Shown here: piece by piece, positions 31,623-44,000 of the stretch
How the letters are laid out: every line of letters starts with the position of its first letter
Position numbering within the stretch: position 1 is the stretch's first letter
DNA from: Protonemura montana
Lineage: Eukaryota > Arthropoda > Insecta > Plecoptera > Nemouridae
NCBI GenBank assembly: GCA_947568835.1
Contig: OX387612.1
Span: 8,928,001-8,992,000, forward strand
Reading direction: 5' to 3'
Length of the DNA: 64,000 nucleotides
The notes under the pieces: model-generated
What the model was told of the DNA's origin: nothing
The model's database searches: none
Seen by the model: only the letters and a program-made list of their open reading frames with translations
Position numbers and translations under genes: made by a program

Positions 31623-32699
31623 ATGAAGATTGTTCTAGTTTTATCAATTATCTTTCAAAATTTTGTGTCCATTGCCAATGCCTCACTTGGCAACATTTCC
31701 TTGTCTTCAGATATAAATCGAGTCGCACATGGCTCTCAGCCAACGATCGGCCAATTTAAGGCGGTCGTCGCCCTTATCTTCAAACTTGACGTTGGCGCTC
31801 CCGGCGATTCTAAATCTGTTTGCACGGGGCAAATCATAACCAAACAGTGGGTCATGTCTGCAGTACACTGTTTTGCCCGACACCTATTTTACAAATCGTT
31901 TTACCCGAATAGAGTCGTCAGCTACAAAATCACAATCACTGCTGGCGTCATCGACTACAAGGAGAACATCTCAAGCAGGCAAGATCGCACAGCAGGTCCA
32001 GATGATTATCACATTTATCCTGGATCCCTAGAAACAACAGGGAAACGACCGCCGATAAGGAATATCGACAAATTTGTTCGCGCTATTTTGGACAAACTTG
32101 ATATAGCGCTTCTGTTCGTCAACAAGCCTTTCGAGTTCAACAATAACGTAGGTTTGATAGCTCTAGCAAGGAACTACATCGTTGATGGCATAGTGAAACC
32201 AACACCGTGCTACTCTGTCGGCTTTGGTAGAACTGATGAAGGCAAATCTACTGACATGCAGTATGCCGAGGTGATTGCAGGTGGTAAGAATTTCTGCAAA
32301 AGGTTGAAAGACGATTACTTGGGCATTGGACGTGGTTACCATATATGTTCAAAAGGCAAAGGTCGTACCAACATTTGCCCTGGGGATTCGGGTGGACCAC
32401 TTATTTGTGGCGTTGGGGACCAAAGCGTAAGCGTGGGCGTTTTGAGTTATTACAGTTTGAAGAGCGGACCGCTTCTTATATTTGAGTCGATGAGTTGCGG
32501 CGAATCGAAAAAGGGTGTGGCGACGTACATGTTTCCTGGACATGCCGAGAAATGGATAAACGAGGTGATTGGGACGCCGAATTTCGTTGCGTTTTTGAAG
32601 AGAACGGATTATGCTGGTGCTCGTTTGTGCGTTGGATGTCCGGCTGTGCTATATTTAATGGGATTGACCTTAATTTTTGTCAACTTTGCGTATGTATAA
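31623..32699 (+). CDS. Secreted S1-family (chymotrypsin-like) serine protease, possibly GPI-anchored
   Basis: 358 aa, single exon. MKIVLVLSIIFQNFVSIANA is a signal peptide. The in-frame TTG upstream at 31605 is not used. Catalytic triad: His82 in MSAVHCF, Asp160 in LDIALL, Ser256 in CPGDSGGPL. The residue at the S1-pocket position (chymotrypsin 189) is Asn250, not the Asp of trypsin, so specificity is not trypsin-like. The activation site is atypical: NRVAHGS in place of RIVGG. A hydrophobic C-terminus (AVLYLMGLTLIFVNFAYV) after small residues suggests GPI attachment or a membrane anchor. There is no extra domain. Substrate unknown. Its upstream region and start are duplicated at 30028-30165. 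Confidence 0.88.
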   Translation: MKIVLVLSIIFQNFVSIANASLGNISLSSDINRVAHGSQPTIGQFKAVVALIFKLDVGAPGDSKSVCTGQIITKQWVMSAVHCFARHLFYKSFYPNRVVSYKITITAGVIDYKENISSRQDRTAGPDDYHIYPGSLETTGKRPPIRNIDKFVRAILDKLDIALLFVNKPFEFNNNVGLIALARNYIVDGIVKPTPCYSVGFGRTDEGKSTDMQYAEVIAGGKNFCKRLKDDYLGIGRGYHICSKGKGRTNICPGDSGGPLICGVGDQSVSVGVLSYYSLKSGPLLIFESMSCGESKKGVATYMFPGHAEKWINEVIGTPNFVAFLKRTDYAGARLCVGCPAVLYLMGLTLIFVNFAYV

Positions 32700-33282
32700 C
32701 CGTAACAATTAAACTTACGGTCACTTACATTGGATATTACGTTTACTAACGTTTTGTTGCTGATAAAAAATATTCCATTTTAGACTTAGAAATTGAAATC
32801 AATCCATTGACACAGAGTATTGTAATTATTTATTTGCCATAAGATCATTAGAAATGATATTGACAATTGTCAATTATGTGCACATTACTCTTATAATAAC
32901 TATTTGGTAAAAAAAAAGTACGGATTTATGTATCTATATAAAGTGGATTACATTTGGTATTTATATTTTTAGTTAATTGAAATTAAAACTAACATGCAAA
33001 AAAACTACTAAACAGAAACATATCGAAACTAAAAGGTAAATCTAAAGCTATGTGCCCTTACCCTCCGTGCCTTTTTATCGGCTGATAAAAGATGGATTAA
33101 CACAAAAGCATCAAGGTAGCTGACATGTACTTTTTTAATGAGGTGTAATAAAAAATAAAAACATTTTCAAACAATTATCGCTATCCAAAAAGGTACTATC
33201 GAGGCTGGTCATTAAACTTTTATATCCAATTAAAGGAGGATGGAAGCTCGTGGTTCTGTTTTCCTGTCATGTTCCTGTTGGT
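32700..33282. other. Intergenic, AT-rich
   Basis: Holds the protease 3' UTR of unknown extent. No strong polyadenylation signal lies close to the stop; AATAAA near 33147 is possible. Confidence 0.35.
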
Positions 33283-33722
33283 AACGAACGGTTTGGCGTG
33301 TTGGAAACACCGGTTCTCATGAGATCACCGAAGTTAAGCAACACTGCGCTGAGTTAGGTATTGGATGGGTGACCATCATACACATGACCAGTTCTGTTCG
33401 GGAGAAAGGTTGGAGGGATGAAAGTTAGTACAGCAACTTCACTCGCATTGCTTATCAACCTCTCGACAGCATGGATTTGTGGAGGAATCCTGTTGTTCAC
33501 GTTGTGCTGTCATTCGGAAGGGATGTGAAGCCAGTGGTCCCCTTGGTGCTCTTCGACAGGAGTAGGCTACGTGCCGGCACCGGATTTCCCCTCCTCCTTT
33601 CTAATCTAGGCTAAGTTCATCATCATCCACTCATTCACCGACGCCATTAGACCAGTGCCACATGGCCAGATGTCAAAACAGTGCGTCGTTAAACACAATA
33701 ATCAATCAATCGATCAATCAAT
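33283..33722 (+). mobile_element. 5S-headed SINE, full length
   Basis: Leader CGAACGGTTTGGCGTGTTGG, 5S-like ATCACCGAAGTTAAGCAAC and TTGGATGGGTGACC, central domain, and tail ending AATCAATCAATCGATCAATC. Confidence 0.92.
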
Positions 33723-34836
33723 GTTCCTGTTGGTTGTCTAGCTTTGATTTATGCAATGGATTGGCTTCACATGTTATCGCCCCTAAATATCGCTACGTTC
33801 ATTCTAGCAACTCAACTTAAATTGGGTATTCGAAGGATTAGTTAACACTGAGTTGTGTTGTATTTGTTAACTGTCTGTTAACTTAACTATAAAATATAAA
33901 TATTGTTTTTTGTCTTATAGTTACACGCGTTGTTTAAGAGCCTGTTCAAGGCGTTTTTTCGGTGTTTCTTCAGAAAATAAACCTGAGTTTTTGTAGCATC
34001 TGTGGATCCCAAATTCGTTTAATCTGTTAAAACTACCAAAGTACCCATAAAAAAAAATAAACGAACAAAATATTTAAAAAACCCTCCTTTATTAGTTGTA
34101 TCCAGTTTTTAAACTATATTTCTGGAACGGATTTTCTAGAAAATTTGCACTAAAAGATTTTTTTTTTAGTTTATGACTATTTATATACCAACTTCAATTA
34201 AAGGACAAAACATATGATTTTGATCCTTCAGAAAAATAAGATGAGCCACTACACCCCCCTCGAGACGTTTGTGTTTTCAATACGTATATATAAATTGGAC
34301 AAAGCCTCTAGCCATCTGAAATTTTCGGATCTGCACAAAAGTATACAGATTTCAAATTTCATACAAACTTCTCCAACAAACTCATTCTTATTAATGTCAA
34401 AAAACAAATAAAAATTAAGCCATAAAAGCTCGTTTGCAATAAAAAAATCAATAAACATAAACTTGTCACGTTGATTACAGTGAAACAAGCTTCAACAAAA
34501 ACTGGAAAGCAAAGTAACTTAACGCTGATATGACATTAACATTAAAATTGACATTCCAGAGCCAATTGGATTGAATTATTTAAAAAAACGTTCTGAAATA
34601 GGTTAGGAAACAAATCAACAGGTTTCCCACCTTCTTGAATTCACCAACGTATTCGATTATCTTACCATAACACACCATGTTCTGAACGGAACAGCCTTAT
34701 GTCAGCATAATGTAATTTAAATATGAGCTTTTATAAACTTGTTACTGAAATTGAAAACATTCATTTTGTAACGTAATTACAAATTTAAACGATCGATGAA
34801 ACCGGCCGTATCCTTGGTTACAAGAGTTTGTTACTA
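33723..34836. other. Intergenic upstream of DNAH2
   Basis: 33735-33815 matches the dispersed repeat at 4205-4290. The rest is AT-rich with short chance frames. Confidence 0.4.
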
Positions 34837-34844
34837 TGACGTCA
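34837..34844. promoter_or_regulatory. CRE-like site upstream of DNAH2
   Basis: Exact TGACGTCA, 176 bp before the DNAH2 start codon and 41 bp upstream of the X-box. Confidence 0.4.
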
Positions 34845-34885
34845 CCCGGTCAAAGGGAGGAAGATACATCAGCTGCTCGAGTACT

Positions 34886-34899
34886 GTTGCTATGACAAC
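34886..34899. promoter_or_regulatory. X-box (RFX site) of the DNAH2 promoter
   Basis: GTTGCTATGACAAC fits every position of the ciliary X-box consensus RYYNYYATRRNRAC and is a near-palindrome. It sits 121 bp upstream of the DNAH2 ATG, the usual distance for RFX-controlled cilium genes. Confidence 0.65.
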
Positions 34900-35019
34900 A
34901 AAATTTATTATCTCACAGATGACATCGAATTGTTTCTAGCTGAAATATTCATAGAGTTTTGAAAAATAGCGAGTAACTAAAATGTCATTACCGAATTGTT
35001 TGCTATTGATTTAACTGCA

Positions 35020-38000
35020 ATGGATCTGAAACCTAGAGGTTCAGACGTTTCTTCGTTGTGGTCGAATCTTTCATCGAGTTCATCTCGAGCAAAAAAGGAA
35101 GTTGTTCAGCAAGGTATGAGTTGGTTTGGCTTGGCCATATTTTTTTGAAAGTAAATAACTGAAATACTTGGTATTTTGCTATTTATTAATGTTTTTCGTT
35201 GCAGTTGTAGAGGTAGAAGTTGAAGAGACTCCGTATGTGGTCGAATACGAAGATGAGGAACTCGAAGCACTGGTAAGGAGTAAACATATACATATATTTT
35301 TATTTTGATAAATTTTCATTTCGCCGCACTTACGATTAGGGCGCATAATTTGACTTCAGTTTCGTTATTCTATTTGCTACATTGTGAATGTGCGGCAGAT
35401 TATTGCAAAATATAAATAATATCAGATTATTTTTACGCAATAAATATTCCTTTTGCCGGTCAATTTGATTATAATAACGACTAAAAATAACGCTTAAGAT
35501 TAATACATTCTTAATTAGTTAATTTTCTAATTCGAACTTTTGCTTTTTAAATAATTCTTAAAACAGCTAAGTACAATCAGAGTGTTTTTATTTTATTTTG
35601 CTAGAGTTTTTCTTACATTTCTCAAAAGTGCTAGAAGTTGGTTAATCTAACTCCATAAAAAATTAAAAAATATTCATATAAAAAAATTTGAAACTATTTG
35701 AAAAATGATAAAACACTGTTGAGATTGACGTGATATATCTACAAGATTGTTCTGCACAGGTAAAACTAATGTACTTTCAGCTTCTGACCTTAAACACGTT
35801 TTCCAGGTGAAAAAGGTGAAGAAGATGGTGCGTCTTTTTGACTTGCAAGAAGAAGATTGGAACAATGAAGTTTACGAGACCATCAGAGCCTTTTTCAGGA
35901 GCTCTGAGCATCTCTTACTTTGCATATTCTTCGACGAAAGCATTCTTAAAGGTAGGCCTGTCATTCATTAGCCTTTCATTCACCGTCAGCCAATGGACCA
36001 GTGCCACAGGGACAGGACAAGGCTAAGCGGTGGCCGGTCCTTGGTGCTGTTGGACAGGAGCAGCCAACACAGTGTGTCAAAGAGACAAGGCTAAGCGGTG
36101 ACCGGTCCTTGGTGCTGTTGGACAGGAGCAGCCAACACAGTGTGTCAAAGAGACAAGACTAAGCGGTGGCCGGTCCTTGGTGCTGTTTGACAGGAGCAGC
36201 CAACACAGTGTGTCAAAGAGACAAGACTAAGCGGTGGCCGGTCCTTGGTGCTGTTGGACAGGAGTAGCCAACACAGTGTGTCAAAGTGACAAGGCTAAGC
36301 GGTGGCCGGTCCTTGGTGCTGTTGGACAGGAGCAGCCAACACAGTGTGTCAAAGAGACAAGACTAAGCGGTTACCGGTCCTTGGTATTACCTTCTTGGTA
36401 TTTGTCTATTACAGGCAGTCTTGGACCCCCAATGGTACCTGTGCATGACCTGACGTACTACGCTAAGTATGTGGACCCTAAGAGGCCGGTGGTGGCCAAG
36501 CAGTTCTTTAAGAGCATCCAGTTTGGCACGCTGAGTGGTAACATCGAGGGTAACATCTTGAAGATCATGCAATACGTCTTCGCGCCACAGCTTTTCTTGG
36601 GCAACAGGCTCACTGGAAGTATCCTTTGGCGAACGATTGTGATGAAAACAAATTTGTATACTGCGTTTTGAATACCAAGTAATGAATTTTAGTAAAGAAG
36701 TTGTAATGGTTTTATACTCATATTTACTTTATCTTGCCATAGCACCAGTTTTGACAAAAACTATTTTTACTATAACTTGGTTATTGTTATAATTTTTTTT
36801 GGTTCGTTTGTTATCGGAAAATTGTCAGGACTGCTCTTACCCTTGATAAAGTAACAGGAACAAGTTACAAAACGTCTGGAAATTTAGTTGTTCTTCATTT
36901 AGCATTCAAAACCCAGTTTAACATTTTTTTTTTCAAAACTAGTGCTCAGGTAAGATAAAGAAAAGATGCGTCTAAAAATATATAATACAAATTGTGATGT
37001 TTGAGAAAGTGAAAAATAGTTGTTCTTTGCAAGTAGCAACTAATTAATGTAATTGCACTTAAAATTCAAAACTTCCAAAACGAAATTCCATTCGATACGA
37101 TGCAAAATCTCCTTTTTGCAAACTCGATGGAGAGCTTGGTGATTACCTCCTAATGGAGGTATTTTGTCAGACATCTATTTAAATGACAGCTTTAAAAATG
37201 GAATGTTTTTATAATTTTGACATTGTTCCTGTGGTCTAACAATCCTGTTCAAACACAACAAGTTTGCCTTGACGTACACCCCTGAAAGGCGTCAAGTGTG
37301 ATCTTCTGAACGACACGCATACGTTCCTTGCAAACTTGACGGACATGCATCACAAGCTGAGTGGGCTTACGGTGCTCTACATCCCACTGGAAGGTGCAGA
37401 CATGACAGCTAAAGACGCCAGCAACGATAAGGAGCTAGCCAGGAGGCTGGAGGGTAAGCGAAGCCATTTCAGCGCTCGAATTGATGCTCTGACATGCGTA
37501 CAAGCGCCGCTTAGCGTTGACAATTGAGCTGCTTTTGATGAAAATTATGGACAAAAAATACAAAAACACAATTCCAGCTTCAAAAACCAGGATTAACCCC
37601 TGGAAATTAAAGATGATCAGCCAATCGCAGAAAAGAAAAAAAAAAATATTTAAAAACACAATTTTTATGCTTAGAAAAAAAAAATTTTTTTTTCGTCTTT
37701 TCATTACTTATACCGCTTATACCGGTTACTGCATCAAATTTGAAAGTAGTTATTAAATATATTAGGACGAAATCTGATTTAAATTGCAAACGCTTGCAAT
37801 GCGCCGGGTATTTTATTAAAATCAACACTATAACCGGCTCAAAAATAGTTTGGGCATCAGTTTTTGAGACGGTTATAGTGTTGATAGTAATAAAAAAGTT
37901 ATTAAATAGTTTCCCCTCAATGTTGTTCCAACAGTCACGTGTCCGTTGTTCCAAGCTGTTCTTTGGTTGTTCTAGCCGTGTGCGTGAAATGGAACACCCA

Positions 38001-41000
38001 AATCCGTGTGGCCTTGAACGACGAGGATGAAGCTTCACAATCGCAGCGGCAGGGTCCTGTTGACGAGTACGACTTCTGGGTGGAACGATGTAAGTGCAGA
38101 TCTGTGTTTGACTGGGCATGTGACTCTGCCCCAGTACAACTTTCAAGTGTTCGACTGGGCATGTGACTCTGCTCCAGTGCAACTTTCACGTGTTCGACTG
38201 GGCATGTGACTCTGTCCCAGTGCAACTTTCACGTGTTCGACTGGGCATGTGACTCTGCCCCAGTACAACTTTCAAGTGTTCGACTGGGCATGTGACTCTG
38301 TCCCAGTGCAACTTTCATGTGTTCGACTGGGCATGTGACTCTGCCCCAGTGCAGCTTTCACGTGTTCGACTGGGCATGTGACTCTGCCCCAGTACAACTT
38401 TCAAGTGTTCGACTGGGCATGTGACTCTGCCCAGTGCAACTTTCACGTGTTCGACTGGGCATGTGACTCTGCCCCAGTACAACTTTCAAGTGTTCGACTG
38501 GGCATGTGACTCTGCCCAGTGCAACTTTCATGTGTTCGACTGGGCATGTGACTCTGCCCAGTGCAACTTTCAAGTGTTCGACTGGGCATGTGACTCTGTC
38601 CCAGTGCAACTTTCAAGTGTTCGACTGGGCATGTGACTCTGCCCAGTGCAACTTTCACGTGTTCGACTGGGCATGTGACTCTGTCCCAGTGCAACTTTCA
38701 CGTGTTCAACTGGGCATGTGACTCTGTCCCAGTGCAACTTTCACGTGTTCGACTGGGCATGTGACTCTGTCCCGGTGCAACTTTCACGTGTTCGACTGGG
38801 CATGTGACTCTGCCCCAGTGCAACTTTCACGTGTTCAACTGGGCATGTGACTTTGTACCAGTGCAACTTTCACGTGTTCGACTGGACATGTGACTCTGTC
38901 CCAGTGCAACTTTCACGTGTTCGACTGGGCATGTGACTCTGTCCCAGTGCAACTTTCACGTGTTCGACTGGGCATGTGACTCTGTCCCAGTGCAACTTTC
39001 ACGTGTTCGACTGGGCATGTGACTCTGCTCCAGTGCAACTTTCACGTGTTCGACTGGGCATGTGACTCTGCCCCAGTGCAACTTTCACGTGTTCGACTGG
39101 GCATGTGACTCTGTCCCAGTCCAACTTTCACGTGTTCGACTGGACATGTGACTCTGTCCCAGTGCAACTTTCACGTGTTCGACTGGGCATGTGACTCTGA
39201 CCCAGTCCAACTTTCACGTGTTCGACTGGGCATGTGACTCTGTCCCAGTCCAACTTTCACGTGTTCGACTGGACATGTGACTCTGTCCCAGTGCAACTTT
39301 CACGTGTTCGACTGGGCATGTGACTCTTTCCCAGTGCAACTTTCACGTGTTCGACTGGGCATGTGAATCTGTCCCAGTGCAACTTTCACGTGTTCGACTG
39401 GGCATGTGACTCTGTCCCAGTGCAACTTTCACGTGTTCGACTGGGCATGTGACTCTGTCCCAGTCCAACTTTCACGTGTTCGACTGGGCATGTGACTCTG
39501 CCCCAGTGCAACTTTCACCTGTTCGACTGGGCATGTTACTCTGTCCCAGTGCAAATTTCACCTGTTCGACTGGGCATGTGACTCTGCCCCAGTGCAACTT
39601 TCACCTGTTCGACTGGGCATGTTACTCTGTCCCAGTGCAAATTTCACCTGTTCGACTGGGCATGTGACTCTGTCCCAGTCCAACTTTCACGTGTTCGACT
39701 GGGCATGTGACTCTGCCCCAGTGCAACTTTCACCTGTTCGACTGGGCATGTTACTCTGTCCCAGTGCAAATTTCACCTGTTCGACTGGGCATGTGACTCT
39801 GTCCCAGTGCAACTTTCACGTGTTCGACTGGGCATGTGACTCTGCCCCAGTGCAACTTTCACCTGTTCGACTGGGCATGTGACTCTGTCCCAGTGCAAAT
39901 TTCACCTGTTCGACTGGGCATGTGACTCTGTCCCAGTGCAACTTTCATGTGTTCGACTGGGCATGTGACTCTGTCCCAGTGAAACATTCACGTGTTCGAC
40001 TGGGCATGTGACTCTGTCCCAGTGCAACTTTCACGTGTTCGACTGGGCATGTGACTCTGTCCCAGTGCAACTTTCATGTGTTCGACTGGTCATGTGACTC
40101 TGTCCCAGTGCAACTTTCACGTGTTCGAATGGGCATGTGACTCTGTCCCAGTGCATCTTTCACGTGTTCGACTGGGCATGTGACTCTGTCCCAGTGCAAC
40201 TTTCATGTGTTCGACTGGTCATGTGACTCTGTCCCAGTGCAACTTTCACGTGTTCGACTGGGCATGTTACTCAGCTCCAGTGCAACTTTCACGTGTTCGA
40301 CTGGGCATTTGACTCTGCCCCAGTGCAACTTTCACGTGTTCGACTGGGCATGTGACTCTGCCCCAGTGCAACTTTCACGTTTTCGACTGAGCATGTGACT
40401 CTGTCCCAGTGCAACTTTCACGTATTTAACTGGCAGAATTGCTCGCTCTCGTGTCACTCCCGATGGCTTTTTCTTGCTCTAAGAATTTCGACGATGCAAC
40501 TGGAAATCAAATGAATGCACTGACAGCTAGTGATCACGTGTTCGGCTGGGAGCGCTCTCGCTTGGAGCTGGTGCTAACCCGGTAGAGATCATAACGTCAT
40601 GGAGCAGGTTTCAAACCCACTGACATGCAAAAGTCGAAAACGCCATAAGAACCACCAAATTCAAATGGACATTATATGTCGAAAAGCCAATGCAAAGCCA
40701 TGCTATTGTAGAATCTTGGTGGTATCGTTCACTGTTATTGAATCAGCAATGTAAATGCTTTCTGAAATCGTTTATTTTCACTACTTTCTTAATATCGCAG
40801 GTGACAACCTGGCCGGGCTTCTCGCCCAGATGGAGAACTCTCAGTTGAAGCACGTGGCTTCCATCCTTAATGCGGCGTCGTCTGCCTACATCCGTACCTT
40901 CGCCTCCCTGGCTGCAGACGTGCAGGTACCACTAGGAGGTGTCTCATTAGAGAACATTTATGAGACATTACCATATTAGTTTCCAGAGAATTTCAATTGA

Positions 41001-44000
41001 TTTGTTTGATGCCGCAGTCATAGAAGGGTCATAGAGACCCCACTAAATGGTATATCCTTCCAGGACTAAAGCTTATACAGCTGTGAGATTTTACAAATGT
41101 TATTTTCAGAGAATTTAATTTAATTGGCAACTCCAGACGGATATGGAAGAAAAGTTTCCTTTTAAGTTGATCCAATAGTTTGGCGAATAAGGGGGTGATG
41201 ATAAACCTAGCCTAGAAATGAGGAGTGGAAACCCGGTGCCGGCACGTAGCCTACTACTGTCAAAGTGCACCAAGGGGATCACTGGCTTAACGTCCCTTCC
41301 GAAGGACGGTACAACGCGGACAACAGGATTCCTCCACAAATCCATGCTGTCGTGAGGTTGATAAGCAAGGCGGATGTAGCTAATATACTCAAGTTATGTT
41401 CCTCTAACTTCTCTTACACAGAACTGTATGATATGATGATAACCCAACCAATATTTGACCCAGCGCAGCGTTGCTTAACTTCGATGATCTCACGAGGACC
41501 GGTGTTTCCAACACGCCAAACCGTTCGGTGGTCACCCATCCAATACCTGACCCAGCGCAGTGTTGCTTAACTTCGGTGATCTCAAGAGGACCGGTGTTTC
41601 CAACACGCCAAACCGTTCGGTGGTCACCCATCCAATACCTGACCCAGCGCAGTGTTGCTTTACTTCAGTGATATAATGAGAACTGATGTTTCCAAATCTC
41701 CCAACTGTTCTATCTTGGTTTTTCAATCCCTGATTGGATGTATGATATATTTGTAAGATGATATTTGCTCCAAGCGAAGTTTTGTCCAACTCCGAGCAAG
41801 AATTACGTTCTTCTATCTTGTGCAGACCGCTCTGGAGTTGGCTACGTCCAACGTGGAGTTCCTGCAGCTGTTGACGGCGCCGTGCGCCCGCCTGGCAATG
41901 GAAAAATCCCCCGAAACTTTCCCAGGCCACGTGTCCAAGATTCTTCAGGCACTGCGTGTCATCTGGATGCACTCCGAGTTTTATCGCAGCTCAAAGTAAG
42001 TGGCACTTACTAGGAACATTAAGTGTTTTTTTTTTTTAAGTTTAGAACAATTTTTAAAGGTTTGCGAAATCTAAATTAAATTTCAAATGCTTGCAATGCG
42101 CGGAGTATTTTATTATTAGGAACACTAATAACAAAATGTCTAAAAGTTTCAATATGTAAAACATGTAAAGGTATTCTTCTATTTTTGGCTCTCGTTCGTC
42201 AGTGCAATTGACTCAAAGAATCTCTCAGAACTGATTAAGACGATAGTTAAGGAAACTACCCGGAGTTTTGTGAGTGATAAGAGTGATCTGAGTGATGTGA
42301 GTAGATTTTAATGATTAAGGAAAAAACTTAAATGAGAGCTAATTTACAATTAAATGTTGACCCCCTTTTCTTGCTTTACGGTTTAGACTCATTTTCCTGG
42401 CTCAAACTTAACATTAATATTAAATAAATTCATCAAAATAATCCCTGAAAAGGCTAAAAAACAAATAAATTCACATTAACAAAGATTACGCGTTTTTCAA
42501 ACATAATCGAGAATTAGTAATACGGTTTGATTTTGTCGATATTTAAAGCTACACACATCCAGTGTACCATTGCAGAAAGGAATTCAAGTGAAACAAAAAC
42601 TATTTGAACTGGGTTTTGAATGCTAAGAATAACTAAATTGCCCAACGTTTCTTAAGTTGTACCGTGTTAAGTTGGGACCAGTAGCCCGGCTAGCTCAGTC
42701 GGTAGAGCACGAGACTCTTAATCTCGGGGTCGTGGGTTCGAGCCCCACGTTGGGCGCACTTTTTGGTTTTTTGGCAACGACCGAAATTAATTTTTTGTCT
42801 CCAGTCGATTGTTGGGAAAATTCGGCATTATCTAATTATTCAAACAACGACATGGTTTTAACTTGTAGACATGAGTCTGAAAACCGTCATAAACAACATG
42901 GTTTGTTGCAGGGTTTTTCGGTTTTTCTGGTATTACCACTAGGGAGCGGAAACCAGCAGGCGAAAGTGGGAAAGAAAGTTAGACTGGAAATAGGTGCAAC
43001 CGAACCGGGACACGAATCCGGGACCTACCAATTTGGAAATGATCCCGGGGAGGTCCCGGGTTCGTATCCCGGTCGGTTGCACGTTATCCAGTCTGGCTTT
43101 CTTTCCATAGTTTGTTTAATTAAATGTCCGGTCCATATTTCGCCAAATTAAAGATTGTTAAGAGTGATAGGCAAATTTTCTTCACTGTGTTATCAGGTAT
43201 ACAATGGATTACATAATAATCGTGCACAAGTAAATTTAACACATCTACGATCCTTTCCAAAAATTTTTAGATTAAATTTCAGAAAACATGTACTGAAAAC
43301 AACAAAACTGCACACTTTCGATTGGCCCGTAAGTTAGAGCAGTACCAGAGTTAGAGCAGTCCTGATAATTTTCCGATAACAAAAGAACCACACTAAATTA
43401 TAGCAATTACCTAGTTCAAGCATCCTAAATGCATTTAGCTGAATGCAACCTAACCTAACCCCTACCCATTCTTTCCAGGAGTCGCATTACTGCTCTGTGC
43501 CACGACCTCGGTAGTCAGGTGATCTTGCAGTGTCGTCGTCACGTAGACTTACCGGCCACCATCCACGGCATGTCCAGACACGGCGAGGCGAGTCTTCGCC
43601 GGTGCATCGACTGCTGCAAGGGGTACAAGATGGCGTACCTGTCGGTGAGCAAGCATCCACAACCAATCACGGTGTTTCCAACACTTCAAACCGTTCGTTG
43701 GTCACCGATCCAATACCTGACCCTGCGCAGTGCTGCTTAACTTCGGTGATCTCTTGAGAACCGGTGTGTCCAACACTTCAAACCGTTCAGTGGTTACCCA
43801 TCCAATACCTAACCTAGCGTAGTGTTGCTTAACTTCAGTGATCTCACAAGAACCGGTGTTTCCGACACGCTAAACCATTCAGTCCAACCACTCATCCAAT
43901 ACCCGACCCTGCTCAGTGCTGCTTAACTTCAGTGATCTCATGAGAACCTGTGTTTCCAACACGCCAAACCGTTCGGTGGTCACTCATCCAATACCTGACC

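Noticed and set aside
41404-41972. Open frames across DNAH2 exon 8 and upstream SINE heads
   Set aside because: They are reverse-strand or frame-shifted shadows of SINE heads and of the true exon.
42195-42300. Possible extra DNAH2 exon after CGTTCGTCAG
   Set aside because: The frame is open, but no donor keeps the required phase, and joining 41995 directly to 43479 gives a continuous match to the DNAH2 family.
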